In this document: piece by piece, positions 7,990 through 16,511 of the stretch
Numbering within the stretch: position 1 is the stretch's first letter
How the letters are laid out: every line of letters begins with the position of its first letter
From: Paenarthrobacter sp. A20
GTDB taxonomy: Bacteria > Actinomycetota > Actinomycetes > Actinomycetales > Micrococcaceae
NCBI RefSeq assembly: GCF_024168825.1
Contig: NZ_JALJWH010000001.1
Coordinates: 2,790,001 to 2,854,000, forward strand
DNA: 64,000 nucleotides
Reading direction: 5' to 3'
Position numbers and translations under genes: made by a program
Notes under the pieces: model-generated
Told to the model about the DNA's origin: nothing
Databases searched by the model: none
Seen by the model: the letters and a program-made list of their open reading frames with translations, nothing else

Positions 7990-8730
7990 TCAGTACAGGA
8001 TGTTGATGGCATCGTTATCTACCCCTGTCACTCGTTGGGCGACACGTCCATAGGCTGTCTGGCACATGATGCTGAAAGGAATGTTGTTGTAGTGGGCAAG
8101 TCCGAAAGCGTGACCCATTTCGTGGATGGTAGTCCCGAGAGCTGATTCGTTGCTGGTGCTGGCCAAGCTATACACGGAGTTGTTTATGTGTACCTCTGCA
8201 TACGTCCAATTGGACGACTCGGGGTAGATTGTGCCGCCGGTGGCGGAGAAAAAGGAGGTCCAGGCTAAGACGTTCATACCTCCACCAAAGTAGGCATCAT
8301 TGTGTTGATGAAAGTCCATGGTGGAGCCAATATTGCTACCGACGAAGCTGATGTAGATGGGATTACTCCACCCGGGATACATCCAGTTATTTGCTGCACC
8401 TTTGATGAGGTGTTCCCAATTGCCGACTCCGGAGGAGTAGTTGAGCCACGCCGTGACGTTGCCAACACCGTTTTGATAGCGGTGGCCGAATGTTGGTGTT
8501 GCTGCGTGGGCGCTGGTGGCCGGCAGCATGATCATGATCATTACGACCAAAATTGCCAGCAAGGAATTTCCAGCTCTTACAAATCTTCGGGTGAATTCCA
8601 ATTTGCCTAAGTGGAAAAGTTCATCCAGGGCTAAGCGTGACTTTTGATTGAGATTCTGCGGGATTTGGTGCATTTGGCCAAGATCGTATTGGGAATCTTT
8701 ATTGGCAGCGGTAGGGCGGTTTTTCATCAT
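7990..8730 (-). CDS. Secreted matrixin-like zinc metalloprotease (metzincin)
   Basis: The product has 246 residues. The catalytic motif is HEMGHAFGLAH (HExxHxxGxxH), followed by a Met-turn candidate SIMCQTAYG, which together define metzincins of the M10/M57 type. A hydrophobic signal segment (NSLLAILVVMIMIMLPATSAHA) ends in an AxA site, but it is preceded by about 50 polar residues, unusually long for a Sec signal. Translation may therefore begin further downstream. I set the start at the ATGATG near 8730 because AGGGGGA precedes it; a longer frame reaching 8778 lacks this. The mature enzyme is only about 155 residues, a bare catalytic domain with no obvious propeptide cysteine switch. Likely an extracellular protease, next to the serine protease and a lipoprotein. 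Confidence 0.82.
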   Translation of the reverse strand: MMKNRPTAANKDSQYDLGQMHQIPQNLNQKSRLALDELFHLGKLEFTRRFVRAGNSLLAILVVMIMIMLPATSAHAATPTFGHRYQNGVGNVTAWLNYSSGVGNWEHLIKGAANNWMYPGWSNPIYISFVGSNIGSTMDFHQHNDAYFGGGMNVLAWTSFFSATGGTIYPESSNWTYAEVHINNSVYSLASTSNESALGTTIHEMGHAFGLAHYNNIPFSIMCQTAYGRVAQRVTGVDNDAINILY

Positions 8731-9390
8731 CGGGTCCCCCTGTACATTTAGAACACCATTGTTCCATGTTGCGCACAAGGGTCATCCCTTATGCAATCCG
8801 AAGCTACAAGCTCCGGAAGATAGTCGCTTCATCTTTTAGGCTGAGAATGTAGAGCCAACCAGCCCATTTAGTTTCGTTTAGCTGCAGAGTACAGGAGGCG
8901 AACCTCCTTGTCAGGAATAAAGTCCAGATTCAAACGGAAACTTCAAAAAGGCATATAAATCAAGGGGTGTTTTAAGACTCAAAATAGATAGTGCAGAAAC
9001 ATTCCTATTCTCGCGTCACGATTCTAGGTTCGATGTCACTTAAGCAAAATCGCGATGAGTATGACCAGGGCCGGCTTTAGGGCTAACGATCGAGCATGTC
9101 CGGGAATTTATGACGGCGCCTGCATGAGCGATCGCTCAGGGGAGATGACTAGCACGGAAGGCTGCTGATTGTTCAGCAGGTCGTCGGGTCGCTGGTTCCG
9201 AAGGCTGGGCATCGCACGTGTTCGGCATTTCGAATTCCTCGTCGCAGAATGCCCTGCAACGTTTCGTGAGGGAGCCCGATTTGGGCATAGACACGGGGAG
9301 ATGGCAGAGTCGTTTGAAGCCTGGCTGACGGGGAAAATCCTCCCATAGCTGTTGCAACATGTCGCTGGGAACATAGCCGTGAGAGGGGGC
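8731..9390. other. Gene-free, AT-richer intergenic region
   Basis: No convincing gene is seen. The left part, AT-rich for this genome, should hold the promoter of the minus-strand metalloprotease. It contains an AGGAGG-cgaa-CCTCCT hairpin (8893-8908). The right part contains a perfect 14-bp palindrome TGAGCGATCGCTCA (9125-9138) and a CTGCTGA-TTGT-TCAGCAG hairpin (9162-9179). Long minus-strand frames here (9108-9509, 9136-9636) overlap the phosphopantetheinyl transferase and lack family motifs. Confidence 0.5.
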
Positions 9391-10032
9391 ATGATGCAAA
9401 GCCCAGTGATTGATCTGCGCAGGCTCGATGATGTGCCTGGTGCGGGCATCGACCTCAAAAAGCTCGGGGAACCTGCCCAGGAACGCGCACTCCGTTTCAC
9501 CAGTGCCAAGGACCGTGAAGAATTCGTCGCTGGCCGCGTGGCCTTGCAGCACTTCGCCGCCTCGCTGCTCTACGTGGATCCTGCCCGGCTCGTCCCCGAC
9601 TATCACTGCCCGCAGTGCGGCCCCGGCCAGGATCACGGCCGCCCCGGTTTCCTGCTCGACGGCGGTCCCGCGCCACTGGCGCTCAGCGCGTCCCGGGCGT
9701 CGGGCTGGCTGCTGTTGGCCGGCGTCGTACGTCCAGCAGAGGGTCTGCGGCTGGGTGTGGACCTTGATGTGGTCAGCCGGGTTGGCTTCGACGGCTTCGA
9801 CGACGTCGCCTTGACCGCAGCCGAGAAGGAATTCCTGGTCTCCATCCCGGAGCAGGATCGAGCCATGCAGCGCGCCCGGCTCTGGGCGCGTAAGGAAGCA
9901 TGGCTGAAGATGACCGGCGAGGGCCTGCGGCGTAACCCGGCTGAGCTGGACGTGTTGGACCTGCCCGGCCTGCGGGATGTCACCGATGCGGAGCTGCCTG
10001 AAGGATTAGTCGCCGCTCTGGCCGTTGGCTAG
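9391..10032 (+). CDS. 4'-phosphopantetheinyl transferase superfamily protein
   Basis: The product has about 213 residues, of Sfp/AcpT type. It shows the Mg-binding motif LGVDLDVV (usual GIDxE/GVDIE) near residue 130 and the second motif LWARKEAWLKMTGEGL (usual WxxKEAxxKxxG) near 175. The N-terminal half has FTSAKDREEFVAGRVALQHFAA, which in family members contacts coenzyme A. Role: transfers 4'-phosphopantetheine from CoA to a carrier-protein serine. The gene converges on the aminopeptidase-NRPS operon and overlaps its end by four bases, so the NRPS-type carrier domain is the obvious substrate. Start uncertain: gagaggggg lies just ahead of ATGATG (9391/9394). An upstream in-frame TTG at 9352 is less likely. 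Confidence 0.88.
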   Translation: MMQSPVIDLRRLDDVPGAGIDLKKLGEPAQERALRFTSAKDREEFVAGRVALQHFAASLLYVDPARLVPDYHCPQCGPGQDHGRPGFLLDGGPAPLALSASRASGWLLLAGVVRPAEGLRLGVDLDVVSRVGFDGFDDVALTAAEKEFLVSIPEQDRAMQRARLWARKEAWLKMTGEGLRRNPAELDVLDLPGLRDVTDAELPEGLVAALAVG

Positions 10033-11372
10033 CGCGCTGAAGGCAGCGGCGGAAGCGCAGCCTCGTAGAGCCATGACCGGAGAATCGACGCAGCATCAAA
10101 GCCTGGAATGAACGAATCCGCGGCCTCAATGAACGCGTCCGTGGACACCGAGCTGTGCCGGTTGGTGGCCGTCCAGTGCTGAAGGAAACCAAAGAAGGCC
10201 TCGTCCCCAGCTGCCATTCGCACCGCATGAACGGCCAGCGCACCGCGCTTGTAGACACGGTCATCGAACATCAGCTCCGGGCCGGGATCGCCCACCAGCA
10301 GATCCTGCGGCCCGGCGTCGAGCCTCTTCCATGCAGCCGTTGCCCGCGCAGCAACAGTCATGGTCCGGGATTCTTCGGACCACAGCCACTCCGCGTAGCA
10401 GGCGAAACCTTCGTGGAGCCAGATATCTTTCCAGCTGCTCACGGTCAGCGAGTTCCCAAACCACTGGTGGGACAGTTCGTGGGCGATCAGGCGCTGGGAA
10501 TCCCAGGAGTCGCGCATATGGTTTCGGCCAAAGATGGAGACGGTCTGGGCTTCCAGGGGGATTTCCAACTCGTCCTCCGTGACAACCGATGTGTAGTCGG
10601 TGAACGGGTAGGGGCCGAAGCAGTCCTCGAAGGTCCGCATCATATCCGGCTGGCGTCGCAGGCCTTGAAGAGCATCCACCGCCATTTCGGGGGTGACCGC
10701 GACGAACTGCGGCACCCGGTGATGGGTGTCGTCCACGTGCAGGGGAACCTTGGCGTAGCGGCCGATCTGCACCGTAGCGAGGTAGGTGGCCATGGGTTCA
10801 GCCTGTTCGTAAACCCACGTCTCACGGCTCGACTTGCGGGAGTGGGACACCAACGTGCCATTGCACACAGGACGGTAGTTGTCGTCTGTGGTGACGGAGA
10901 TGAGGAAGCTGGACTTGTAGCGGGGATGGTCATTGCAGGGGAACCATGAGGCCGCGCCGTTGGGCTGGCCGGCGACCAATACGCCGTCGTTCAATTCTTC
11001 CCAACCGACATCGCCCCAGAGGCCGCGGCGGGGCTGGGGGTTGCCGTCGTAGCGGATCTCAAGCGAGAACTGCTGGCCAGGCTTCAACGGGGACGCCGGA
11101 GTGAGAACCAGGTGTTCTGCCCTGTGGCTGAACTTCTGGAGCTTCTTGCCGTCCAGTTGAACTTTGCTGGCCCGCAGGCCCACCAAGTCAAGGACAATCT
11201 GCGCCAGAGGTTCCAAGGCTGTGCATCGCAGGACCGCCCTGCCGACCAGCCTGTTGCTGCCCAGCCTGACGTCGAGGTCCAACTCGTACCGGTCCACGCG
11301 GTAGCTGGTGCTGCCGTGGTCCAACGTGTAGGGGTCGGCTTCGGTCATGGGGGTGGGGATTGGTACGGTCAT
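10029..11372 (-). CDS. Short M1-family zinc aminopeptidase
   Basis: The product has 447 residues, about half of classical PepN, because the long C-terminal helical domain is absent. The N-terminal beta-saddle domain is followed by the exopeptidase strand LEIPLEAQT (in place of GAMEN, Glu retained), the zinc motif HELSHQWFG and the third ligand in WLHEGFACYAEW (HExxH-18-E). No signal peptide, so cytosolic. It starts 12 bases after the stop of the Pls-like NRPS with an SD-like GGACGG in the gap, so the two form an operon. M1-type aminopeptidases are known to degrade epsilon-poly-lysine in Streptomyces. Trimming or degrading the NRPS product is therefore a reasonable inference, but general peptide turnover is equally possible. 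Confidence 0.9.
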   Translation of the reverse strand: MTVPIPTPMTEADPYTLDHGSTSYRVDRYELDLDVRLGSNRLVGRAVLRCTALEPLAQIVLDLVGLRASKVQLDGKKLQKFSHRAEHLVLTPASPLKPGQQFSLEIRYDGNPQPRRGLWGDVGWEELNDGVLVAGQPNGAASWFPCNDHPRYKSSFLISVTTDDNYRPVCNGTLVSHSRKSSRETWVYEQAEPMATYLATVQIGRYAKVPLHVDDTHHRVPQFVAVTPEMAVDALQGLRRQPDMMRTFEDCFGPYPFTDYTSVVTEDELEIPLEAQTVSIFGRNHMRDSWDSQRLIAHELSHQWFGNSLTVSSWKDIWLHEGFACYAEWLWSEESRTMTVAARATAAWKRLDAGPQDLLVGDPGPELMFDDRVYKRGALAVHAVRMAAGDEAFFGFLQHWTATNRHSSVSTDAFIEAADSFIPGFDAASILRSWLYEAALPPLPSAR

Positions 11373-11384
11373 GATCCGTCCAAT

Positions 11385-14300
11385 CTACTTGAGGCGCGGC
11401 GCTTGTGCAGACGGGCCCACCCACGGGCTCACCGGGTTACCCATCCAGTACGTTCCGGCCGGGACTGTCTCACCGCGCATGACCAACGACGCCGGCCCAA
11501 CAGTTCCGCCGTCGCCGATGCTGGCTGCGGGGAGGATGACGCCGTGCGGACCCATGGTGGCTCCGTTACCCAGCGTCACGGTGTCCAGGCTCATCACACG
11601 GTCGTGGAACAGGTGCGTTTGCACTACGCAGCCGCGGTTGACGGTGGAGTTCTCGCCGAGGGTCACGAGGTCGGCTTCGGGCAGCCAATAGCTTTCGCAC
11701 CACGTTCCGCGGCCGATCTTGGCGCCGAGACCGCGCAACCACCACACGAGAGCGGGAGTACCGGCGGCAGAGCGGGCGAACCACGGGGCGCTGACCATCT
11801 CGATAAAGGTGTCCACTACCTCATTGCGCCAAATGAACGAGCTCCATAGGGGGTGTTCGCCTGAACGGATGGTTCCCACCAGGACCCATTTGGCAACAAT
11901 GGCGCTGAGCGCTGCTACTGCTCCTGCTGCCAGCATCACCACGCCACCAAGCACCGCCGCAATCCAGTAGCCCCACCCTCGCGCAATCCAGTCCAGGACC
12001 AACATCACCCAGACGGCGATGGTGACGGTGAGGATGACCGGCACCAAGCGGCACAGTTCCCACAAAGCCCGTGCAACCTTGAGTTTGAGGGGCGGCCGGA
12101 AGGTTCGGGTTTGGTCCGCGTCGACGGCGGTGCGGCGCAACCTGACCGGCGGGCTACCAAGCCACGAGGTTCCGGATTTTGCCTTGGCGGGGGTGGCGGA
12201 CAGCACGGCGACGAGGGAGTTCTTGGGAACGTTGCGTCCCGCCGCTGTCATGCCCGAGTTGCCCAGGAAAGAGCGTTTTCCGATCTTGGCCGGGCCGATC
12301 TTCATCCAACCGCCACCGAGCTCGTAGGAGGCCACCATGGTGTCGTCGGCCAGGAAAGCCCCGTCGCCGATGGTGGTCATCTTGGGAACGAGCAGCACCG
12401 TGGAGGCCTCTACGTTCTTGCCAACCTTGGCTCCGAGGAGGCGCAGCCACATGGGTGTGAACAGACTGGCATAGACGGGGAAGAGCAGGTCCCGTGCCAT
12501 GTCCAGGAGGCGTTCGGTGGCCCAAACCTGCCACCCGATTCGGCTGCGAACCCGGTAGTAGCCCTCCTTGAGGCCCAAACCGAGGAGGCGGGCCACGACC
12601 AGGATGAGTACCAGGTTGCCGAAGAACCACACCAAGGCGGCAAGCGGGACGGCCAGCGCAATCTGCGGAAGCGCAGTTTCCAGGGATTCGTGTCCCTGGA
12701 TGAACGCCAGGACCACCAGGGCACCCGCGAATGCGGAGATGTAGGGGATCAGGGCCAGCAAAGCCGAAGCGCTGGCAAAGGCGGAGAACCAGAGCCGGTC
12801 AACCACTGGCCGCCTGGTGATTGTTTCCGGCCATTCGTGCTTGGCTTTTCCGCGGCGCTCAGCAGGGGAGCCGGCCACAAGGTGTCCTGCTTTCACTTTG
12901 CCCAGTACTGCCGATCCTGCATCGACGTGGGCACCCGCGCCGATGGTGGCCCCCGGCATCAACGTGCTTCGAGCACCGACGACTGCACCGGCTCCCACAT
13001 GGATCTGGCCGATGTGGACGGAGTCACCGTCAACCCACCAGCCCGAAAGGTCCACTTCGGGCTCGATGTTCGCTCCGCTGCCCAAGGACAGGAGACCGGT
13101 GACCGGGGGAAGCGAGTGCAGGTGGACGTCCTTGCCGATCTTGGCCCCGAGGGCCCGTGCGTAGTAAGGGACGAAAGGCGCGCTGGCCAGGCCGATGGCG
13201 CCCGACAGGTCTTGTATTTGTTCGGCCAGCCACAGTCGCAGATGGGTCTTCCCTGAACGCGGGTAGGTGCCGGGTTGGATCCTGCCCAGCAGCACCTTGG
13301 CTGCAACCACTGAGATCGCCATCCGGCCGAGGGGACTGACGAAAATCAGCCATGACGCCGCGATCCACCACCACGAGACGACGGGTGCGGCGGCAAAGCC
13401 GGCGAAGTCTGCCAGCAGCCTGTTGGCGGCCATGAGGTAGGTGAGCCAGCGCATGCCCACCAGGATGTGCAAGGGCACGCCCATCAGGACTTGGAAGATC
13501 TGCGACTTCAAGGCGGTAGGACGGACGGTCCGCTCAGCAGCCGGACCCGGCGCGCCGCCGTCGGGGAGTGATTGCCGGGCGGTATCGATCAAGGCGCCGA
13601 CGCGCGGCGTGGCATAGATGTCCGCCACGGTGATGGTGGGGTAACGGACACGAAGGGCAGAAACGAGTTGGGCCGCCGCCAAGGATCCGCCGCCGTAAGC
13701 GAAGAAATCGGCGTCGAGGGAGCTCACAGGGCTCCCCAGCACGGACTCCCATTGCTCCACCACCCAACGGGCGTCATCGGGCAGGTTCAGCGGGGCGTTC
13801 CCGGCCTCGGTTGCGCCGGCACCGGCCAATGGCCAGGGCAAGGCATGGCGGTCCACTTTTCCGCTGGTCTTGGTGGGGAGCGAATCCACGACGGTCAGCA
13901 ACGGAATCAAGGCTGCCGGGAGGCTTTCGCCCAGCAGACGGCGGGCCTCGTCCATGGACAAGTCATGGCCGTCAACGGGGGCCAGGTATCCAACAAGGAT
14001 CTGGTTGCCGGCGGCTGTGGTCTGCACGGCCGCTGCCGCGCCGGCGACACCAGGCAAAGACTGCAGTGCCGCATCCACCTCGCCCAGTTCGATCCGGCGT
14101 CCACCGAGTTTGACCTGTTCGTCGGCGCGGCCCATGAAAATCAGGCCTTCGGCTTCGAAGCGCACCAGGTCACCCGAACGGTAGGCGCGGTCCCATCCGA
14201 GGGTTGTCATGGACGCGTACTTCTCGGCATCCTTGGCCGGATCGAGGTAGCGGGCCAGCCCCACACCGCCGATGATCAGTTCGCCGATCCCGCCTTCGGC

Positions 14301-15341
14301 GACCGGAACCCCTTGCGAATCGACGACGGCGAGGTCCCAGCCGTCCAGCGGCAGCCCGATCCGCACGGGGCCGGGTCCGCCCAGCGGAGCGGCGCAGGCC
14401 ACGACAGTGGCCTCTGTGGGTCCGTACGTGTTCCACACTTCGCGACCGTCCACGGCGAGCCGCTCGGCCAATTCGGGCGGGCATGCTTCGCCGCCGAAGA
14501 TCAGCAGGCGGACGTTTTCCAATGCCTCGGCCGGCCAGAGGGCAGCAAGGGTGGGCACGGTGGACACCACAGTGATGCCGTGGTTGATCAACCAGGGCCC
14601 GAGGTCCATACCGGTTCTAACCAACGCTCGTGGTGCCGGGACCAGGCAGGCACCGTGGCGCCAGGCCAGCCACATTTCTTCGCAGGAAGCATCGAAGGCC
14701 ACCGAGAGGCCTGCCAAAACACGGTCCTGGGGGCCGATGGGTTCAGCCTGGAGGAAGATCCGGGCTTCTGCATCAACAAATGCCGCAGAGGAGCGGTGTT
14801 TGACGGCAACGCCCTTGGGAGTCCCGGTAGATCCGGAAGTGAAGATGATCCAGGAGTCATCATCCAGCCCGGGCTTGGTGGGGGTGGAAACAGGCTCCCG
14901 TGCTGCACCGAATGGTTTGACGTCCAGGCCCGCACCGATGACAGCGCCAACGTTGGCTTCGCCGAACACCAGGCGCGCCCGCTCGTCGGGATCGTCGGCA
15001 TCCACCGGAACATAGGCCGCCCCGGCCATGAGGATGCCCAGGATGGCAATGTAGAGCTCGTTGGTCCCGGACGGGATGCGGACGCCGATTTTGTCACCGC
15101 GGCCCAGGCCTGCGGCGTTCAACGTCGCCGCAAACTTACGGACAGCCTTGAGCAGTTCGGTGTAGCTCAAGGACTTGTGGCCATCATCCAACGCCGAAGC
15201 CTCGGGGAATGACGCGCTGGTCTCTTCCAGGATGTCTACGAGGGTCCGCTCGGCGGGTGCTGCGGCGCCGCCCGGCAACTGGGGGCGGTAGGTGGTCAAG
15301 GCAGGCGTCTGCCCGGCCCCCACGGGATGTTCTGTGCTCAC
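11385..15341 (-). CDS. Pls/PosA-type membrane NRPS (poly-amino-acid synthetase candidate)
   Basis: The product has about 1318 residues. The adenylation domain (about 20-500) has IFTSGSTGTPKGV, NTYGPTEATV, YRSGDLVR and TKTSGKVDR. A carrier domain (about 530-600) holds the phosphopantetheine serine in YGGGSLAAAQL. Then come six predicted membrane helices in three pairs alternating with three hexapeptide-repeat (left-handed beta-helix) domains, e.g. IGQIHVGAGAVVGARSTLMP and VTLGNGATMGPHGVILPA. There is no condensation or thioesterase domain. Length and architecture match epsilon-poly-L-lysine synthetase of Streptomyces albulus, in which the tandem C-terminal domains form the isopeptide bonds. 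Pocket residues read by hand (GrsA numbering) are D-A-E-S-I-G-T-V-V-K; the acidic residue at 239 suits a basic amino acid. The frame also allows a TTG start at 15371; I prefer the GTG at 15341 (VSTEHPVG). Confidence 0.88.
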   Translation of the reverse strand: MSTEHPVGAGQTPALTTYRPQLPGGAAAPAERTLVDILEETSASFPEASALDDGHKSLSYTELLKAVRKFAATLNAAGLGRGDKIGVRIPSGTNELYIAILGILMAGAAYVPVDADDPDERARLVFGEANVGAVIGAGLDVKPFGAAREPVSTPTKPGLDDDSWIIFTSGSTGTPKGVAVKHRSSAAFVDAEARIFLQAEPIGPQDRVLAGLSVAFDASCEEMWLAWRHGACLVPAPRALVRTGMDLGPWLINHGITVVSTVPTLAALWPAEALENVRLLIFGGEACPPELAERLAVDGREVWNTYGPTEATVVACAAPLGGPGPVRIGLPLDGWDLAVVDSQGVPVAEGGIGELIIGGVGLARYLDPAKDAEKYASMTTLGWDRAYRSGDLVRFEAEGLIFMGRADEQVKLGGRRIELGEVDAALQSLPGVAGAAAAVQTTAAGNQILVGYLAPVDGHDLSMDEARRLLGESLPAALIPLLTVVDSLPTKTSGKVDRHALPWPLAGAGATEAGNAPLNLPDDARWVVEQWESVLGSPVSSLDADFFAYGGGSLAAAQLVSALRVRYPTITVADIYATPRVGALIDTARQSLPDGGAPGPAAERTVRPTALKSQIFQVLMGVPLHILVGMRWLTYLMAANRLLADFAGFAAAPVVSWWWIAASWLIFVSPLGRMAISVVAAKVLLGRIQPGTYPRSGKTHLRLWLAEQIQDLSGAIGLASAPFVPYYARALGAKIGKDVHLHSLPPVTGLLSLGSGANIEPEVDLSGWWVDGDSVHIGQIHVGAGAVVGARSTLMPGATIGAGAHVDAGSAVLGKVKAGHLVAGSPAERRGKAKHEWPETITRRPVVDRLWFSAFASASALLALIPYISAFAGALVVLAFIQGHESLETALPQIALAVPLAALVWFFGNLVLILVVARLLGLGLKEGYYRVRSRIGWQVWATERLLDMARDLLFPVYASLFTPMWLRLLGAKVGKNVEASTVLLVPKMTTIGDGAFLADDTMVASYELGGGWMKIGPAKIGKRSFLGNSGMTAAGRNVPKNSLVAVLSATPAKAKSGTSWLGSPPVRLRRTAVDADQTRTFRPPLKLKVARALWELCRLVPVILTVTIAVWVMLVLDWIARGWGYWIAAVLGGVVMLAAGAVAALSAIVAKWVLVGTIRSGEHPLWSSFIWRNEVVDTFIEMVSAPWFARSAAGTPALVWWLRGLGAKIGRGTWCESYWLPEADLVTLGENSTVNRGCVVQTHLFHDRVMSLDTVTLGNGATMGPHGVILPAASIGDGGTVGPASLVMRGETVPAGTYWMGNPVSPWVGPSAQAPRLK

Positions 15342-15459
15342 GGGCCCAGCTTTTCGCAGAAAGGTGAACAAAAGGTGTCGGACGTTTCCTGTACTTCACA
15401 TTTTGTTGCGTTGCTGTTCGCCTGAAGGTCGCCGGATGTTGGGGAGCCGGGCATGGCTG

Positions 15460-16425
15460 CTACGGCACCAGCAGGACTTTGCCCGTGGTGAGGCGGCCTT
15501 CCAAGTCCCGGTGGGCCTGGGCTGCCTCTGCCAGGGGGTACGTCGCTCCGACCCTGACAGCGAGAGTGCCGTTGGCGGCGGCGTCGAAAATCTCCGCTGA
15601 GCGCCAGCGGCGCTCGTGGGTGTTTTGCACGAAATGGGCCATCGTGGGCCTGGTGAGATTGAGGGAACCCGCGGCGTTCAGGCGCTGGGGATCGAAGGGT
15701 GGCACCGGTCCGGAGGCTGCGCCGAAGAGCACCATGGCGCCGCGGATGCGCAGGCTCTTCAGGGAATCGTCAAAGGTGTCCTTGCCGACGCCGTCGTACA
15801 CCACGTTGACGCCGTCGCCGTCGGTAAGTTCGCGGACCTTGTCAGCAAATCCGTCGTAGCGGAGTACCTCGTCGGCGCCGGCCAGGGTGGACAGATGGGC
15901 TTTTTCGTCCGAGGACACGGTGGTGATCACACGGGCTCCGCGGGCCTTCAGCAGTTGCGTCAACAGCAGACCAACGCCACCTGCGCCTGCGTGAAGCAGA
16001 ACGGTGTGGCCGGGCTCCACGCGGAAGGAGGAGTTCATCAGATAGTGGGCTGTAATTCCCTGCAGCGGCAAGGCTGCGGCTGTGTGATCGTCGACGCCGG
16101 CGGGAACCGGGAGTGCCTTGCTTGCGTCCACGATGGCGTACTCGGCGTAGGTCCGGGACCCCTCGGCGGTGGCAATCCGATCGCCAACGGAAATGTCCTC
16201 CACCCCGTCGCCAACGGCCTCGACGGTGCCGGCTGCTTCGGTGCCCGGGGTGAAGGGGTATTCCACCTTGTAGGCCCCGCTGCGTTGATAAGTCTCAATG
16301 AAGTTGACCCCGGCAGCTGCGACCTTGATCAGCAGCTGGCCGGGGCCAGGTGTTGGTGGTTCCACGGATGCATACTCAAGGACGTCAGGTCCTCCGGGCT
16401 GCCGTGCAACGATGGCGTGCGTCAT
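15460..16425 (-). CDS. NADPH:quinone oxidoreductase-like (zeta-crystallin, MDR family)
   Basis: The product has 321 residues, normal for QorA. The GroES-like N-terminal domain has VAAAGVNFIETYQRSGAY and FTPGTEAAGTVEAVG. The Rossmann domain has HAGAGGVGLLLTQLLKARGARVITTVSS, whose AGGVG loop binds NADPH. The zinc ligands of alcohol dehydrogenases are missing, as expected for the zinc-free quinone reductase branch. Likely reduces quinones or enals in the cytosol. It stands alone on the minus strand between the Pls-like gene and the desaturase, so no pathway can be inferred. Confidence 0.88.
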   Translation of the reverse strand: MTHAIVARQPGGPDVLEYASVEPPTPGPGQLLIKVAAAGVNFIETYQRSGAYKVEYPFTPGTEAAGTVEAVGDGVEDISVGDRIATAEGSRTYAEYAIVDASKALPVPAGVDDHTAAALPLQGITAHYLMNSSFRVEPGHTVLLHAGAGGVGLLLTQLLKARGARVITTVSSDEKAHLSTLAGADEVLRYDGFADKVRELTDGDGVNVVYDGVGKDTFDDSLKSLRIRGAMVLFGAASGPVPPFDPQRLNAAGSLNLTRPTMAHFVQNTHERRWRSAEIFDAAANGTLAVRVGATYPLAEAAQAHRDLEGRLTTGKVLLVP

Positions 16426-16511
16426 GGTGGCTCCTCACTCCGGGGCGGTGGTTTCCGGTGCCCGGTTTCAGATTCCATCCTAGGGAGGTTGGGGCCTCCC
16501 GTGTCGAACGC

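Noticed and set aside
9108..9636. Minus-strand ORFs of 133 and 166 codons
   Set aside because: They overlap the clear phosphopantetheinyl transferase gene and contain no recognisable motif.
11112..15212. Long plus-strand ORFs (245 to 546 codons) opposite the Pls-like gene
   Set aside because: Antisense shadows typical of high-GC coding DNA; no motifs and the minus strand encodes full NRPS domains.
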